Assembly: GCF_009765825.1 (NCBI RefSeq)
Contig: NZ_LMUR01000018.1
Span: 1,732,900-1,796,899 of the forward strand
Source of the DNA: Granulicella sp. L60
Lineage (GTDB): Bacteria; Acidobacteriota; Terriglobia; Terriglobales; Acidobacteriaceae
Length of the DNA stretch: 64,000 nt
Direction of reading: 5' to 3'
In this document: one piece after another, positions 9,443 to 18,071 of the stretch
Position numbering within the stretch: position 1 is the first letter of the stretch
How the letters are laid out: every line of letters begins with the position of its first letter
The notes under the pieces: generated by a model
The model's input: the letters and a program-made list of their open reading frames with translations, nothing else
Databases searched by the model: none
What the model was told of the DNA's origin: nothing
Made by a program: the position numbers and the translations under genes

Positions 9443-10825
9443 ATGAGACTGAAAACACTCGTTGTTCCAAAGCGTTATCCCTTGCGCTTCTGGCTGCTCT
9501 TGGCCTTCTGCAGTGACATGCCAAATTTTGTTAAGTTTGACTCTTCTGGACGTACGCACGAAGTTTCGTTATTCAACCCGACGTCGGTAACTACTATTCT
9601 TATTACTCTGTCGTGCTGTGGGCTATTGGTTGTGCTAAGTCTGCTGAACCGTCAGAAACTTCTGCAACGACCGGTCAAGTTTGATGTCTGGGTTTGGCTG
9701 CTTCTTCTCGCAAACTACACTATTTCCTCGTTATTGACGCCGGCAGCTAAGTTGACTCCGACAAAGCCAACTGACCTTCCGTTGACGATGTACCGACTAT
9801 TTGAGTGGGTCGTGTTGTTTGCGCTGCTGCTTTCGGTATATTCGCGAGAACCTGAAGAGAACTCGGTCGATCTGATTACCCGCATGATGGGGTATATCGC
9901 TTGGGCTCAGTTGACTATCGTGTGGGTGCTGTTTGTGTTTATGCCGCATCGAGTATATGCGGTCTCCGATGATGCTGGAAGCGGGCACGCGCGCTTTGGC
10001 GGAGGTGTCACAAACGCAGTCTACTTCGCGGAGATGTCTGGCATTGCGTTCTTTTACTCTCTCTTCTTTTGGAGAGGAAAACAGCGGTATTTCTGTTGTG
10101 CTCTTGCGTTCTTTACACTCATGTTGACCTATGCGCGGAGTGAGCAGCTATTTTTTATGATCGCGTTCTTCGTGTATCTGATGATTTATGCGAAGCGACC
10201 GATCTGGCGGTGGGCGGGTGTGCTGAGCATCATCGCTACCCTGCTTATGGCTGTGGTTTTCTTTCAGGCCATTACTACGTATCTGGAGCGGGGCCAGGGC
10301 GTGCGTAATATTCTCACACTGTCAGAACGCACGGACGTCTGGAAGGCAAGTTTAAAGGCCTATGCCGAGAGGCCCTGGATTGGATACGGCTATATCGTTG
10401 GCGTGAAGAAAGCGATCAAAGATCACTGGAATGCGACCAACTGGGTTCCTCCTTATGCCCACAATGAGTTTATTCAGGCTCTGGTATCAGGTGGCCCAAT
10501 CGCCGCATTACTCGATTTGTATATCTACTTTCGGATGATCTGGTTGGGTCTGCGGCAGGCTAGAAAAGATATGCAACACACATTTTTTGCTGTCGTTTTG
10601 ATCCAACTGGCAGGTATGTCCCTTCTGACGGCGACTACGAGCGTAGCGAAAGGTGAGATTGGCGCGATGTTTGTGCTGCTCTTCTTCGGGATTGTTGCGC
10701 GTCCTGGAGTGCGCAAGGTTGAGTTACCGCCAATTTCGCTGCGAAGGTTCGAGGTCAATCGGACGGAGAAGGTTGTGCCTGCGTTGTCCCGCTGGCGCAG
10801 TCATGCTCCCTCGCCTGAGGTCTAG
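9443..10825 (+). CDS. O-antigen ligase / polymerase-like membrane protein
   Basis: The protein is almost entirely hydrophobic, with about ten or more predicted membrane helices. A large loop carries the Wzy_C/WaaL pattern: RTDVWKASLKAY, then WIGYGY, then HNEFIQALVSGG. Members of this family polymerise or ligate undecaprenyl-linked glycans on the periplasmic side. ATG 9443 is chosen because GCGAGG stands 7 nt upstream; an in-frame ATG at 9410 lacks a ribosome site. It lies about 140 bp after the beta-helix protein gene on the same strand and may belong to the same exopolysaccharide function. No other glycan genes are adjacent. Confidence 0.78.
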   Translation: MRLKTLVVPKRYPLRFWLLLAFCSDMPNFVKFDSSGRTHEVSLFNPTSVTTILITLSCCGLLVVLSLLNRQKLLQRPVKFDVWVWLLLLANYTISSLLTPAAKLTPTKPTDLPLTMYRLFEWVVLFALLLSVYSREPEENSVDLITRMMGYIAWAQLTIVWVLFVFMPHRVYAVSDDAGSGHARFGGGVTNAVYFAEMSGIAFFYSLFFWRGKQRYFCCALAFFTLMLTYARSEQLFFMIAFFVYLMIYAKRPIWRWAGVLSIIATLLMAVVFFQAITTYLERGQGVRNILTLSERTDVWKASLKAYAERPWIGYGYIVGVKKAIKDHWNATNWVPPYAHNEFIQALVSGGPIAALLDLYIYFRMIWLGLRQARKDMQHTFFAVVLIQLAGMSLLTATTSVAKGEIGAMFVLLFFGIVARPGVRKVELPPISLRRFEVNRTEKVVPALSRWRSHAPSPEV

Positions 10826-11310
10826 CGAGTACTGCTGGCAAGGTCGATCAGAGTGGGTGGTTATGGCGGGGGATGCTGGTGTTGTAGCGACGATTTCTTT
10901 GATTTGGGTGCGGATTTAATCGGACGTGGTGGAATAGCCGTTTTGCAGGGGTTTTTGCGAAAAACGGTGTGCAGGGCGTGGTTTTTGGGTGGTGAGTTGT
11001 GGCGAATTGCATGGTGAAGATGGAGTGTTTGCGGTCGCTATCTTCGGTGGGAAAAGTACGCCACGTTTGTCAACTTTATTTTTGAGTACAGGTGGCGTAT
11101 TCCTCTTTGAGGAGACGAGGGCGGGGCTGTTGTGAAGATCCCTTACTGCCGGTTGGCAGGGCGCGAGTTTTCGAGATTTCTCCTGCTTGCCATCGGCGGA
11201 GGAGAGTCGCGCACAGCCAACGGACATGGCTCCAATCGAAGGTAAAAACTCCAAAGGGTGAGGTTGATGGCCTCTTGAGTTTTTCTGGAGGGTTGGACCT
11301 TGCGCGGTCT
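10826..11310. repeat. Long intergenic region with a probable dispersed repeat
   Basis: No credible gene is seen in these 485 bp between convergent genes. The segment 10921-11100 looks like the low-complexity intergenic repeats common in acidobacterial genomes (my recollection, unverified). It ends in a short inverted repeat: TACGCCAC at 11057-11064 and GTGGCGTA at 11092-11099, separated by 27 nt. A 155-codon frame on the minus strand here (10916-11383) is Pro/Lys/Ser-rich without a domain and overlaps the next gene, so I treat it as non-coding. Confidence 0.4.
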
Positions 11311-11874
11311 TTACCAGATTCGGAGGCTGATGCCGACGCTTGCGCCGTAGGGATGGAGGTTGCCGAAGGTGAACTGCGGCCACTCCTGATACTGCACGTT
11401 GATCAGGCGCAGCTTGATCTTTTTGGTGAGGTCGTAGTCCAGACCGGCTCCGGGAGCATAGACGAAGTAGGTTCCTTTGGCGTAGCCGTAGGGGAAGTCG
11501 AAGTCACCGCGTCCGACGAGCAGGTTCACGTAGGGGACGAAGCCGTAGTCGCGAAACGAAACACGCGGCCCTGCGAGATAGGTCGTCTGCCGTACGCCAT
11601 TCTCCTGGTTGTAGCGAAAGGTCTGGTACTGGATCTCGGCACCGTAGCGGTGGTAGAGATTGGCGTCGAGATAGATGGAACCGCCGCCGACCCAACGCTG
11701 TCCGTAGTTGAGGTTGAAGTACGATCCTGAGACGCCTATGTCGGTGTAGCTGCCGGGCCCGGTTGCAGTAGGGAGAGCCTGGCTATGCGCTGCGACTTCC
11801 AACAACAGGATGCAGACCACGATGGCGAAGCAGGATAGAACGCGTCTGAGGTGCCGCGCTGGTGCAAGGATCAT
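11311..11874 (-). CDS. Small outer-membrane beta-barrel protein (pair 1 partner)
   Basis: A 187-residue protein with a clear signal peptide (CFAIVVCILLLEVAAHSQA) and then alternating beta strands typical of an eight-stranded OMP_b-brl barrel: GGGSIYLDAN, GPRVSFRDYGFVPYVNLLVG, GAGLDYDLTKKIKLRL, ending in Ile-Trp, an aromatic C-terminus of the kind used by the BAM machinery. Its ATG overlaps the stop of the large upstream NHL/Ig protein by 4 bp (ATGA), so the two are translationally coupled. The GPR...LVG and G-x-G-x-DY motifs recur in the barrels at 21111 and 27769, which are also preceded by an Ig/hairpin protein. Confidence 0.8.
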   Translation of the reverse strand: MILAPARHLRRVLSCFAIVVCILLLEVAAHSQALPTATGPGSYTDIGVSGSYFNLNYGQRWVGGGSIYLDANLYHRYGAEIQYQTFRYNQENGVRQTTYLAGPRVSFRDYGFVPYVNLLVGRGDFDFPYGYAKGTYFVYAPGAGLDYDLTKKIKLRLINVQYQEWPQFTFGNLHPYGASVGISLRIW

Positions 11875-14800
11875 TTCTGCACCGTCAGGGTCACATTCGT
11901 GGATTGTGATATGCCGGTCTTCAGGCCAACTGCGGTCACTTTGAAGGTATAGGTGCCTGCGGGAGTGCCGTTGACGTTCAGCGTTCCGCAGCCGGAGATG
12001 CCGACGACAAGGGCGATGGAGCAGAGCAGGACCAGAATGCGGGAGAGGGGGTGACGCCTTCTAGACTTCATCAGCAGCAGGCCAAGGAGGGCCGAGCAGA
12101 AGAGGGCGAAGGCGGTTGTGGAGCGGCCGCCGCCGGTGAGTCCGCTGGCCTGTGGCTGCGTGCCGGCTAAAAGTGGAGCGGAGGTATCGATTACGACCTG
12201 GATGGTCTGCGTCGTATTTGGCAGGAGCGCCGGCTGATTCGCGCTGAAGGTGCAGGTTGCAGCGAATGGAAGACCGAGGCAGCCGAGGGTGAGGTTGTCG
12301 GTGAAGCCGTTGAGGGAGGCGATCGCCAGACTGACGGTGATGTTCTGCTTGCTCTGCACTGTGGGGGTTGCGTTGCTCAGTTGCAGGGTGAAGCTGGTTG
12401 GCGGTCCGTCTGTGATTGCCGTTGCCGGAGAGCTGGACGGGGCATAGACCGAGTCGCCGCTGTAGTTGGAGACGGCGGTTGCAGCACTGGGGTCGAGCAC
12501 GATGGTCAGGGTCGCGACGCCGATGTTATCGACAGGCGCTGTCCCAATGATAGTGTTGCCGACGGTGAAGTTCACCGTGCCTGTGGGGGTTACCGGACCG
12601 CTCCAGCGTACGACTGAGATGAGGGTAAGTTGTTTGCCGTCGGTCAGCGAGGTTGTGGTCGCGGTGAGCACATCGGTGGTCGGTCGCAGTTGAACAACCT
12701 GTGTGAAGGGAGCAGAGTTGCTGGGGAAGTCAGCTACATCGCCGCTGTAGCTGGCGACGACGTTGTGTTGCCCTGCGGCGAGAGAGGGCAAGCTGATGGT
12801 CGCGACGCCGTTGACATCGAGAGCGGCGGTGCCGAGCAGGGTTGAGCCGTCGGTAAAGGTGACGGAGCCGGTGGCGCGCTGTGCTCCGCCGTTGCTGACG
12901 GTGCAGGAGAGAACGATGGAGGTGAGGGTCTGGGTGGGGTTGGCGCTCGACACGATGGTGCTGATGGTCGTCTGCTGCACTTGCTGTTGCAAGGCGAAGG
13001 ATGTGTTGGGTTGGTTGTTCGCGTCGCCGCTATAGACGGCCGTGATGGTGTGTTGGCCGGGAGCGAGCGTCGTTGTCGTCAGGGTGGCGGTTCCCGAGTT
13101 GTTGACGCCAGCCTTGCCGAGGATGGAGGTTCCGTCCATAAATGTAACTGATCCGGTTACTGAACCGCCTGTGCCAGTTACAGTCGATGTAAAGGTGAGC
13201 GCTGTGCCGAAGGTGGCGGGATTTCCACTGGATGCGAGGGAGACACTGGTGTTCGCAACGATGATGGTCTGTGTGAGGGCGGGCGAGTTTCCGGGCTGGT
13301 AGTTCGTGTCGCCGCTGTAGCTTGCCACGATGGTGTGGGTGCCAGGGGACAAGGATGAGGTGTTGAAGACTGCAACGCCGGTCGCACTTGCCGTGCCCGC
13401 CGTGGGAGATACGGGAGTGATTGCCAATACAGACGCGCCGTCTTTGAAGGTGACGCTTCCTGTGGGCAGCAGGGTCTGAACTCCGATGACGTTAGCGGTG
13501 AAGACGATGTTTGTCTCGGCGACGGAGGACGGATTGCTGGATGTAACGACAACACTGGCAGCTTGCAGGATCTGCTGCTTGAGCGCGGTGGACTGGCTGC
13601 CAGAGTGATCGGTGTCGCCGGAGTAGATTGCCACGATAGAGTGATTGCCGAGCGCTAACGTCGAGATGGGCAGTGAGGCGGCTCCGTTCGCGTTCAGGGG
13701 AGCCGTGCCGATTACTGCTCCACTATCCTGAAAGCTCACACTTCCGCCGGGGGCGGCGCTGCCAGAGGTGTTCGACACGTTTGCCGTGAGGGTGATGGGT
13801 TGGTTGAAGACTCCGGGGTTCGCGCTGGAGATAAGGGTTGTGCCGGTGGTGATCTGCTGCACGACTACTGTGGTCGGTGGCGAAAGGGTGCTGCTCGGGT
13901 TGTTGTTGGCATCACCTGCGTACATCGCAGTGATGGTGTGGGAGCCGACCGACAGTGAGGGTGGGGTGAAGGTGGGGGCGAGCGGAGAAGACCCATCGAC
14001 AGTAACTGTGCCGATGGATGTGCCTCCATCCAAAAATGTGATGGTGCCGGTGAGGGTGCCGCCTGTGCCGGTGAGGTTAGCGGTCAGGCTTACTGGTGCT
14101 CCAAAGACTGACGAGGCTGGAGACGCAGATATGTTCAGCGATGTTGTCGCTTTGTTGACGGTTTGAACGAAGATGGGAGAGACGGCGCCTACATCGTTGG
14201 TGTCGCCAGAGTAGGTCGCGATGATCGAATCCGACCCGGCGGGCAGGTTCGACAGCATGAGCATTGCAAGACCTGAAGATTTGAGAGCGACAGGAGTGCC
14301 CAGCGGAGTGTCGCCGCTGCTGAAAGTGACGCTACCACTCGTGGGTGTGGGGGCTCCATCCGTTTCAGACACAGCGGCCGTCAATGTAATGGAGATTCCC
14401 GCTGTCGAAGTATTTGCAGTTGACGAAGAGGAGACCGCGACCGTCGGGGTGTTCTGAGTGACGACCTGTAGGAAGGCAACAGACGTGCTGCTGCTCGCGT
14501 AGTTCGAGTTTGCGTTTCCGCTATTTGCAGTCGGGGTATAGCTAGCGGTGATGGGGTGTGTGGCTGAAGGCGTTCCCGGTAAGAGGGTTGAGATGGTGAG
14601 GACGGCTGATCCTGCAGCGGAGACCGGTCGCGGGGTTCCGATTGGGACGCCGTTATCGAAGAAGGAGACCGAGCCGGTGAGGGGTCCACCTACGTTTGTG
14701 GCACCGGAGACGCTGGCGGTTAATGTGATGGAGGCGCCTGCGTTGGCGGGACTGGTGCCTGTTACCGTAGTGGTCGTGAGGATGGGTGTGACGATAAATG

Positions 14801-17675
14801 TCGTGGGTGGAGAGGAGCTCTTGGCGTTGTTTGCATCGTCCGAATAGGTGGCGATGATGGTGTGTGTTCCGGTGCTGAGCGATGCGGTGAGTGTAGCCAC
14901 TCCATTGACGAGAGGCGTTGTCTGGATGGGCAGTCCGTTGGTATCGGTGAAGGTTACGGTGCCCGTTGGTATCGCGCCGCTGCCGTTCGAGACTGAGACT
15001 GTGGCCTGGAAGGTGAAGGCTGTTCCGAAGGTGGCCGTTGGATTGGCTGCGCTATTCGGAGTCAACGTCGTTGTGGTGGGGGTTGGGTTGATGGTAAACG
15101 AGAGCGTGTTGCTGGTTGCGGCGAGATTGTTGGTGTCGCCGGGATAGGTGGCGACGATCGAATGCGTCCCTGGGGCGAGGGTAGATGTAGAAAGTGTTGC
15201 AAAGCCTAAGTTGTTGAGAGTGGAGGAGCCGAGGGTGGACTGGCCATCCATGAACGTGATTACGGCCGCTCCGGGAGTGACTGAGTTGGTCAGTGCGGCG
15301 GTAAATGTAATGTCTGCGGGGAAGTTCTGGGAGGGATCGACCGTGCTCAGATTTGATTTGAGGGTAAGGACTGCGCCGCTCTTGATCACCTGAGTGATGG
15401 GCCTCGAGACGGGGCTGGGCGCGTTGTTCAGGTCGCCGCCGTAGATTGCGGTGATGGAGTGCGATCCGAGGGTCAAAGAGGATGTGTTGAAGGTGAAGGT
15501 GACGGTGCCGGAGTTTACGGTTCCGGCAGGGATGGTTGTGCTGGTGCCGATGGGTGCTCCGGCGTCCATGAAGGTTACGGCGCCGGTGAGGGGACCGTTT
15601 CCATCATTTGTAACCGTCGCGGTAAAGGTCACGGGGGCGTTCAGAGCGGATGGGCTGGTTGAGTTGTTCGGACTCAACGTCGTGGTGGTGGGATTTACCG
15701 TCAGGACGTCACCGCTCAGATTGATGACGCCTGTCGAATTTGCCGCGTCGGAGGCGATGGTGAACGTTCCAGGTGTGATCGCGCCTCCAGCAGGAAGATT
15801 CTGTACCTGAGGGGCGAAGTCCAACAGGAGGGTGCAGGACTGGCCGCTCGGGAGCGTTGGAGCTGACGAGCAGGTGCTGGTGGTTGTAGTGTCCAGAGCG
15901 GCGTTTACAGGTGTGAAGGATTGAAACGTGAGGGTGGAGTTGCCGTCGTTTTCGAAGTTCTCTAACTGAGGGGGAGATGAGATTTGGAAGTTCTTGATCT
16001 GGCCAACGGTGGGAAGAATGGCTATGCCGCTGCTGATCAGTCGGACGCGATTGTTGAACTCGTCTCCGATGTAGAGATTGCCGGAGGCGTCGATGAAGAG
16101 GGAGCTAGGGAAGTCGAATAGCGTGTTGGAGGTATTGTTTAGTCCATCGCCAGCGTTCATTGCGTCGCCAAAAAAGCCCTGCGAGCTGCCTGCGAGGGTC
16201 GAGATATTGCCTTGAATATCGACTTTTCGGATGCGATGGTTCTCTGTGTCGGCGATAAGGATATTGCCTGCGAGATCTACCGCGACTCCTTCGGGGTTGT
16301 TCAGTTGCGCAGAGGTGGCCGGGGCGGGTGCGTCGCCGTTGAACGAGCCGGTGTTTGACCGGGTGCCAGCTACAGTGATGGCGAGGCCGCTGGTGGTTGT
16401 CAGATCGAGCCGGCGAATGATGTTGTTATTGACGTCGGCGACGTAGAGGTAAGAAGAGTTGGTGACGCTGGTGTTGAATGCGATCCCCAAGGGTTCGCTG
16501 AATACAGCGGTGCTGACCACCTGACCTTCTCCACCGAAGCCTGCTGTCAGAGAACCCGCAATCGTGGTGATTGTCATGGGGTTGGCTTTGAGATCGATGA
16601 CGCGGATGAGGTTGTTTCCGGAGTCGGCGAGATAGAGATTCTGATTCGTATCCAGGGCGAGGCCGTTCGGTTGATTGAGCAACGCTCCTGCGATGGGCTG
16701 CGGCTGGTTGAACTCGGGGTTGCCGAATACGGGGCCGTTGTAGCCTGGCGTTCCGGCGACTCCGGCTATGGTGGTGATGATGTGGTTTGGGGTCGGGTCG
16801 ACCATTCGGATGACGTTGCTGCCGTTGTCCGCGAAGTAGAGGTTGCCTGCGCCGTCCATCACCAGTCCAGAGGGCTTTGTAATCGACGCGCTGGTTGCCG
16901 GGCCATTATCGCCGGAAGATCCGGGCTCTCCGGTGCCGACGTATGTGGTGATGTTTCCCGTAGGATCCACTTTGCGAATTCGATTGTTGAACGAATCTGC
17001 GATGTAGAAGTTTCCTGCTGCGTCCACGACTTCACCCTGTGGCAGTCCAATGGGAGCCTGGGTTGCCGCGATATGATTCAGAGGTGTGCCGTCGGCCACG
17101 AAGGTTGGTAGCCCGGTGCCCGCAACCGTATTGATCTCTCCCGGAATGATGACTCCCACGGGGCCCATGCTCGTACCGTAGAGGTACTGAACGACCGGGG
17201 GGATATTAATATCGGTGAAGGTCAGGATCACCGCTCCATAACGGCCGCCGGGAGCCTTGGGCTGAAACTGCACGTTCACGCTGCATGTTGTATTAGAAGA
17301 GGAGCCGCTGACACAGCCATCGCCGAGTTGTGTATCGGTGAAGTCGAGACCCGTCGTCCCCTGCGTCACTACGCTCACACTCGAGAGTGTGCCGCTGGTG
17401 GGGATAGCGATGGGGACAGACTGTGTGGATTTTGTCGTGCCTTGTGGGAGAGAGAAGGTAAATACGGTCTGCGGAAGTGCTGTCGCGCGGGCAGCAAGGG
17501 GCGACAGTGCCGCCATGAGAAGGATAGCGATGGTCCTGGGACGGAATCTGCGTCTGAGCGTCTTTGTATCAACGGCTGGCAATATCGTGCCGAGGGCATC
17601 GTTGAGCCGGGAGTGGGGTGTGAACATGTTACGGAGGCCGGAAAGACTAAAACGCGAGGGGACGGCGGGGTTCAT
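11871..17675 (-). CDS. Giant secreted NHL-propeller / Ig-like repeat protein with C-terminal lipobox hairpin
   Basis: The 1934-residue product has an extended signal region (RRRFRPRTIAILLMAALSPL, residues 41-60). Six NHL repeats follow (about 180-560; pattern GLVMDGAGNLYFADNGSN), enough for one six-bladed propeller, then an ASPM/choice-of-anchor-like domain. About eleven Ig-like repeats come next, each carrying a variant of SYSGDTNY. The last domain has LGCLGLPFAATCTF and is followed by a membrane helix, RRR, a second helix and ISGCG (Cys1896). Only 37 residues of beta-strand character (GTYTFKVTAVG) remain after GCG. I infer a surface adhesin-type protein. The beta-barrel gene overlaps its stop by 4 bp. 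Confidence 0.82.
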   Translation of the reverse strand: MNPAVPSRFSLSGLRNMFTPHSRLNDALGTILPAVDTKTLRRRFRPRTIAILLMAALSPLAARATALPQTVFTFSLPQGTTKSTQSVPIAIPTSGTLSSVSVVTQGTTGLDFTDTQLGDGCVSGSSSNTTCSVNVQFQPKAPGGRYGAVILTFTDINIPPVVQYLYGTSMGPVGVIIPGEINTVAGTGLPTFVADGTPLNHIAATQAPIGLPQGEVVDAAGNFYIADSFNNRIRKVDPTGNITTYVGTGEPGSSGDNGPATSASITKPSGLVMDGAGNLYFADNGSNVIRMVDPTPNHIITTIAGVAGTPGYNGPVFGNPEFNQPQPIAGALLNQPNGLALDTNQNLYLADSGNNLIRVIDLKANPMTITTIAGSLTAGFGGEGQVVSTAVFSEPLGIAFNTSVTNSSYLYVADVNNNIIRRLDLTTTSGLAITVAGTRSNTGSFNGDAPAPATSAQLNNPEGVAVDLAGNILIADTENHRIRKVDIQGNISTLAGSSQGFFGDAMNAGDGLNNTSNTLFDFPSSLFIDASGNLYIGDEFNNRVRLISSGIAILPTVGQIKNFQISSPPQLENFENDGNSTLTFQSFTPVNAALDTTTTSTCSSAPTLPSGQSCTLLLDFAPQVQNLPAGGAITPGTFTIASDAANSTGVINLSGDVLTVNPTTTTLSPNNSTSPSALNAPVTFTATVTNDGNGPLTGAVTFMDAGAPIGTSTTIPAGTVNSGTVTFTFNTSSLTLGSHSITAIYGGDLNNAPSPVSRPITQVIKSGAVLTLKSNLSTVDPSQNFPADITFTAALTNSVTPGAAVITFMDGQSTLGSSTLNNLGFATLSTSTLAPGTHSIVATYPGDTNNLAATSNTLSFTINPTPTTTTLTPNSAANPTATFGTAFTFQATVSVSNGSGAIPTGTVTFTDTNGLPIQTTPLVNGVATLTASLSTGTHTIIATYSDDANNAKSSSPPTTFIVTPILTTTTVTGTSPANAGASITLTASVSGATNVGGPLTGSVSFFDNGVPIGTPRPVSAAGSAVLTISTLLPGTPSATHPITASYTPTANSGNANSNYASSSTSVAFLQVVTQNTPTVAVSSSSTANTSTAGISITLTAAVSETDGAPTPTSGSVTFSSGDTPLGTPVALKSSGLAMLMLSNLPAGSDSIIATYSGDTNDVGAVSPIFVQTVNKATTSLNISASPASSVFGAPVSLTANLTGTGGTLTGTITFLDGGTSIGTVTVDGSSPLAPTFTPPSLSVGSHTITAMYAGDANNNPSSTLSPPTTVVVQQITTGTTLISSANPGVFNQPITLTANVSNTSGSAAPGGSVSFQDSGAVIGTAPLNANGAASLPISTLALGNHSIVAIYSGDTDHSGSQSTALKQQILQAASVVVTSSNPSSVAETNIVFTANVIGVQTLLPTGSVTFKDGASVLAITPVSPTAGTASATGVAVFNTSSLSPGTHTIVASYSGDTNYQPGNSPALTQTIIVANTSVSLASSGNPATFGTALTFTSTVTGTGGSVTGSVTFMDGTSILGKAGVNNSGTATLTTTTLAPGQHTITAVYSGDANNQPNTSFALQQQVQQTTISTIVSSANPTQTLTSIVLSCTVSNGGAQRATGSVTFTDGSTLLGTAALDVNGVATISLPSLAAGQHNVVASYSGDVADFPSNSAPFTQVVQLRPTTDVLTATTTSLTDGKQLTLISVVRWSGPVTPTGTVNFTVGNTIIGTAPVDNIGVATLTIVLDPSAATAVSNYSGDSVYAPSSSPATAITDGPPTSFTLQLSNATPTVQSKQNITVSLAIASLNGFTDNLTLGCLGLPFAATCTFSANQPALLPNTTQTIQVVIDTSAPLLAGTQPQASGLTGGGRSTTAFALFCSALLGLLLMKSRRRHPLSRILVLLCSIALVVGISGCGTLNVNGTPAGTYTFKVTAVGLKTGISQSTNVTLTVQK

Positions 17676-17975
17676 GGGGAGTCTCTTCTTTGCGCAACGC
17701 AGTGGCTTGGCTGACCGCCATGCTCTTTCCCGATTGCAGATCGAACGTGCACATCGGTGGCGCAGAGTTCAGTTGTGCAAAGGTAGCAGCCGCAGAGGGC
17801 GCGGTGAAACTCCCTAAAAGTCGTAGAGGGGGTTAGAGCAACTCTTGGTCTACCCGGATTTAGGGGAGACGGGCGACAGCGAACGCTCATCGATTCTGTC
17901 TTTTTGTTTGTAAGGGAGAGTGCGGGAGGGCGATTTCATCGTTACAGGGGCAACTACATGCACAAACCGATGCTG

Positions 17976-18017
17976 AGACTCGCCCCAGGGCTTTGTGATA
18001 GGCCATGGGGCGAGTCT
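17976..18017 (-). terminator. Perfect 12-bp inverted repeat, possible terminator
   Basis: AGACTCGCCCCA at 17976-17987 pairs perfectly with TGGGGCGAGTCT at 18006-18017 across an 18-nt loop. It lies about 55 nt past the stop of the LVIVD gene. No T-run follows on either strand, so it may be a Rho-assisted stop, an RNA-stabilising hairpin or a protein site. The rest of 17676-18071 shows no gene; it holds the leader of the large Ig/NHL gene. Confidence 0.5.
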
Positions 18018-18071
18018 GGGTGTGACGTGTCAGCGGAGATCCTTGTCGGGATCGACGGATCTATTTTGATG

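Noticed and set aside
12250..15900. Possible CRISPR or tandem DNA array
   Set aside because: The periodicity comes from Ig-like protein repeats in one long frame; units are about 280-300 bp and have no spacer structure.
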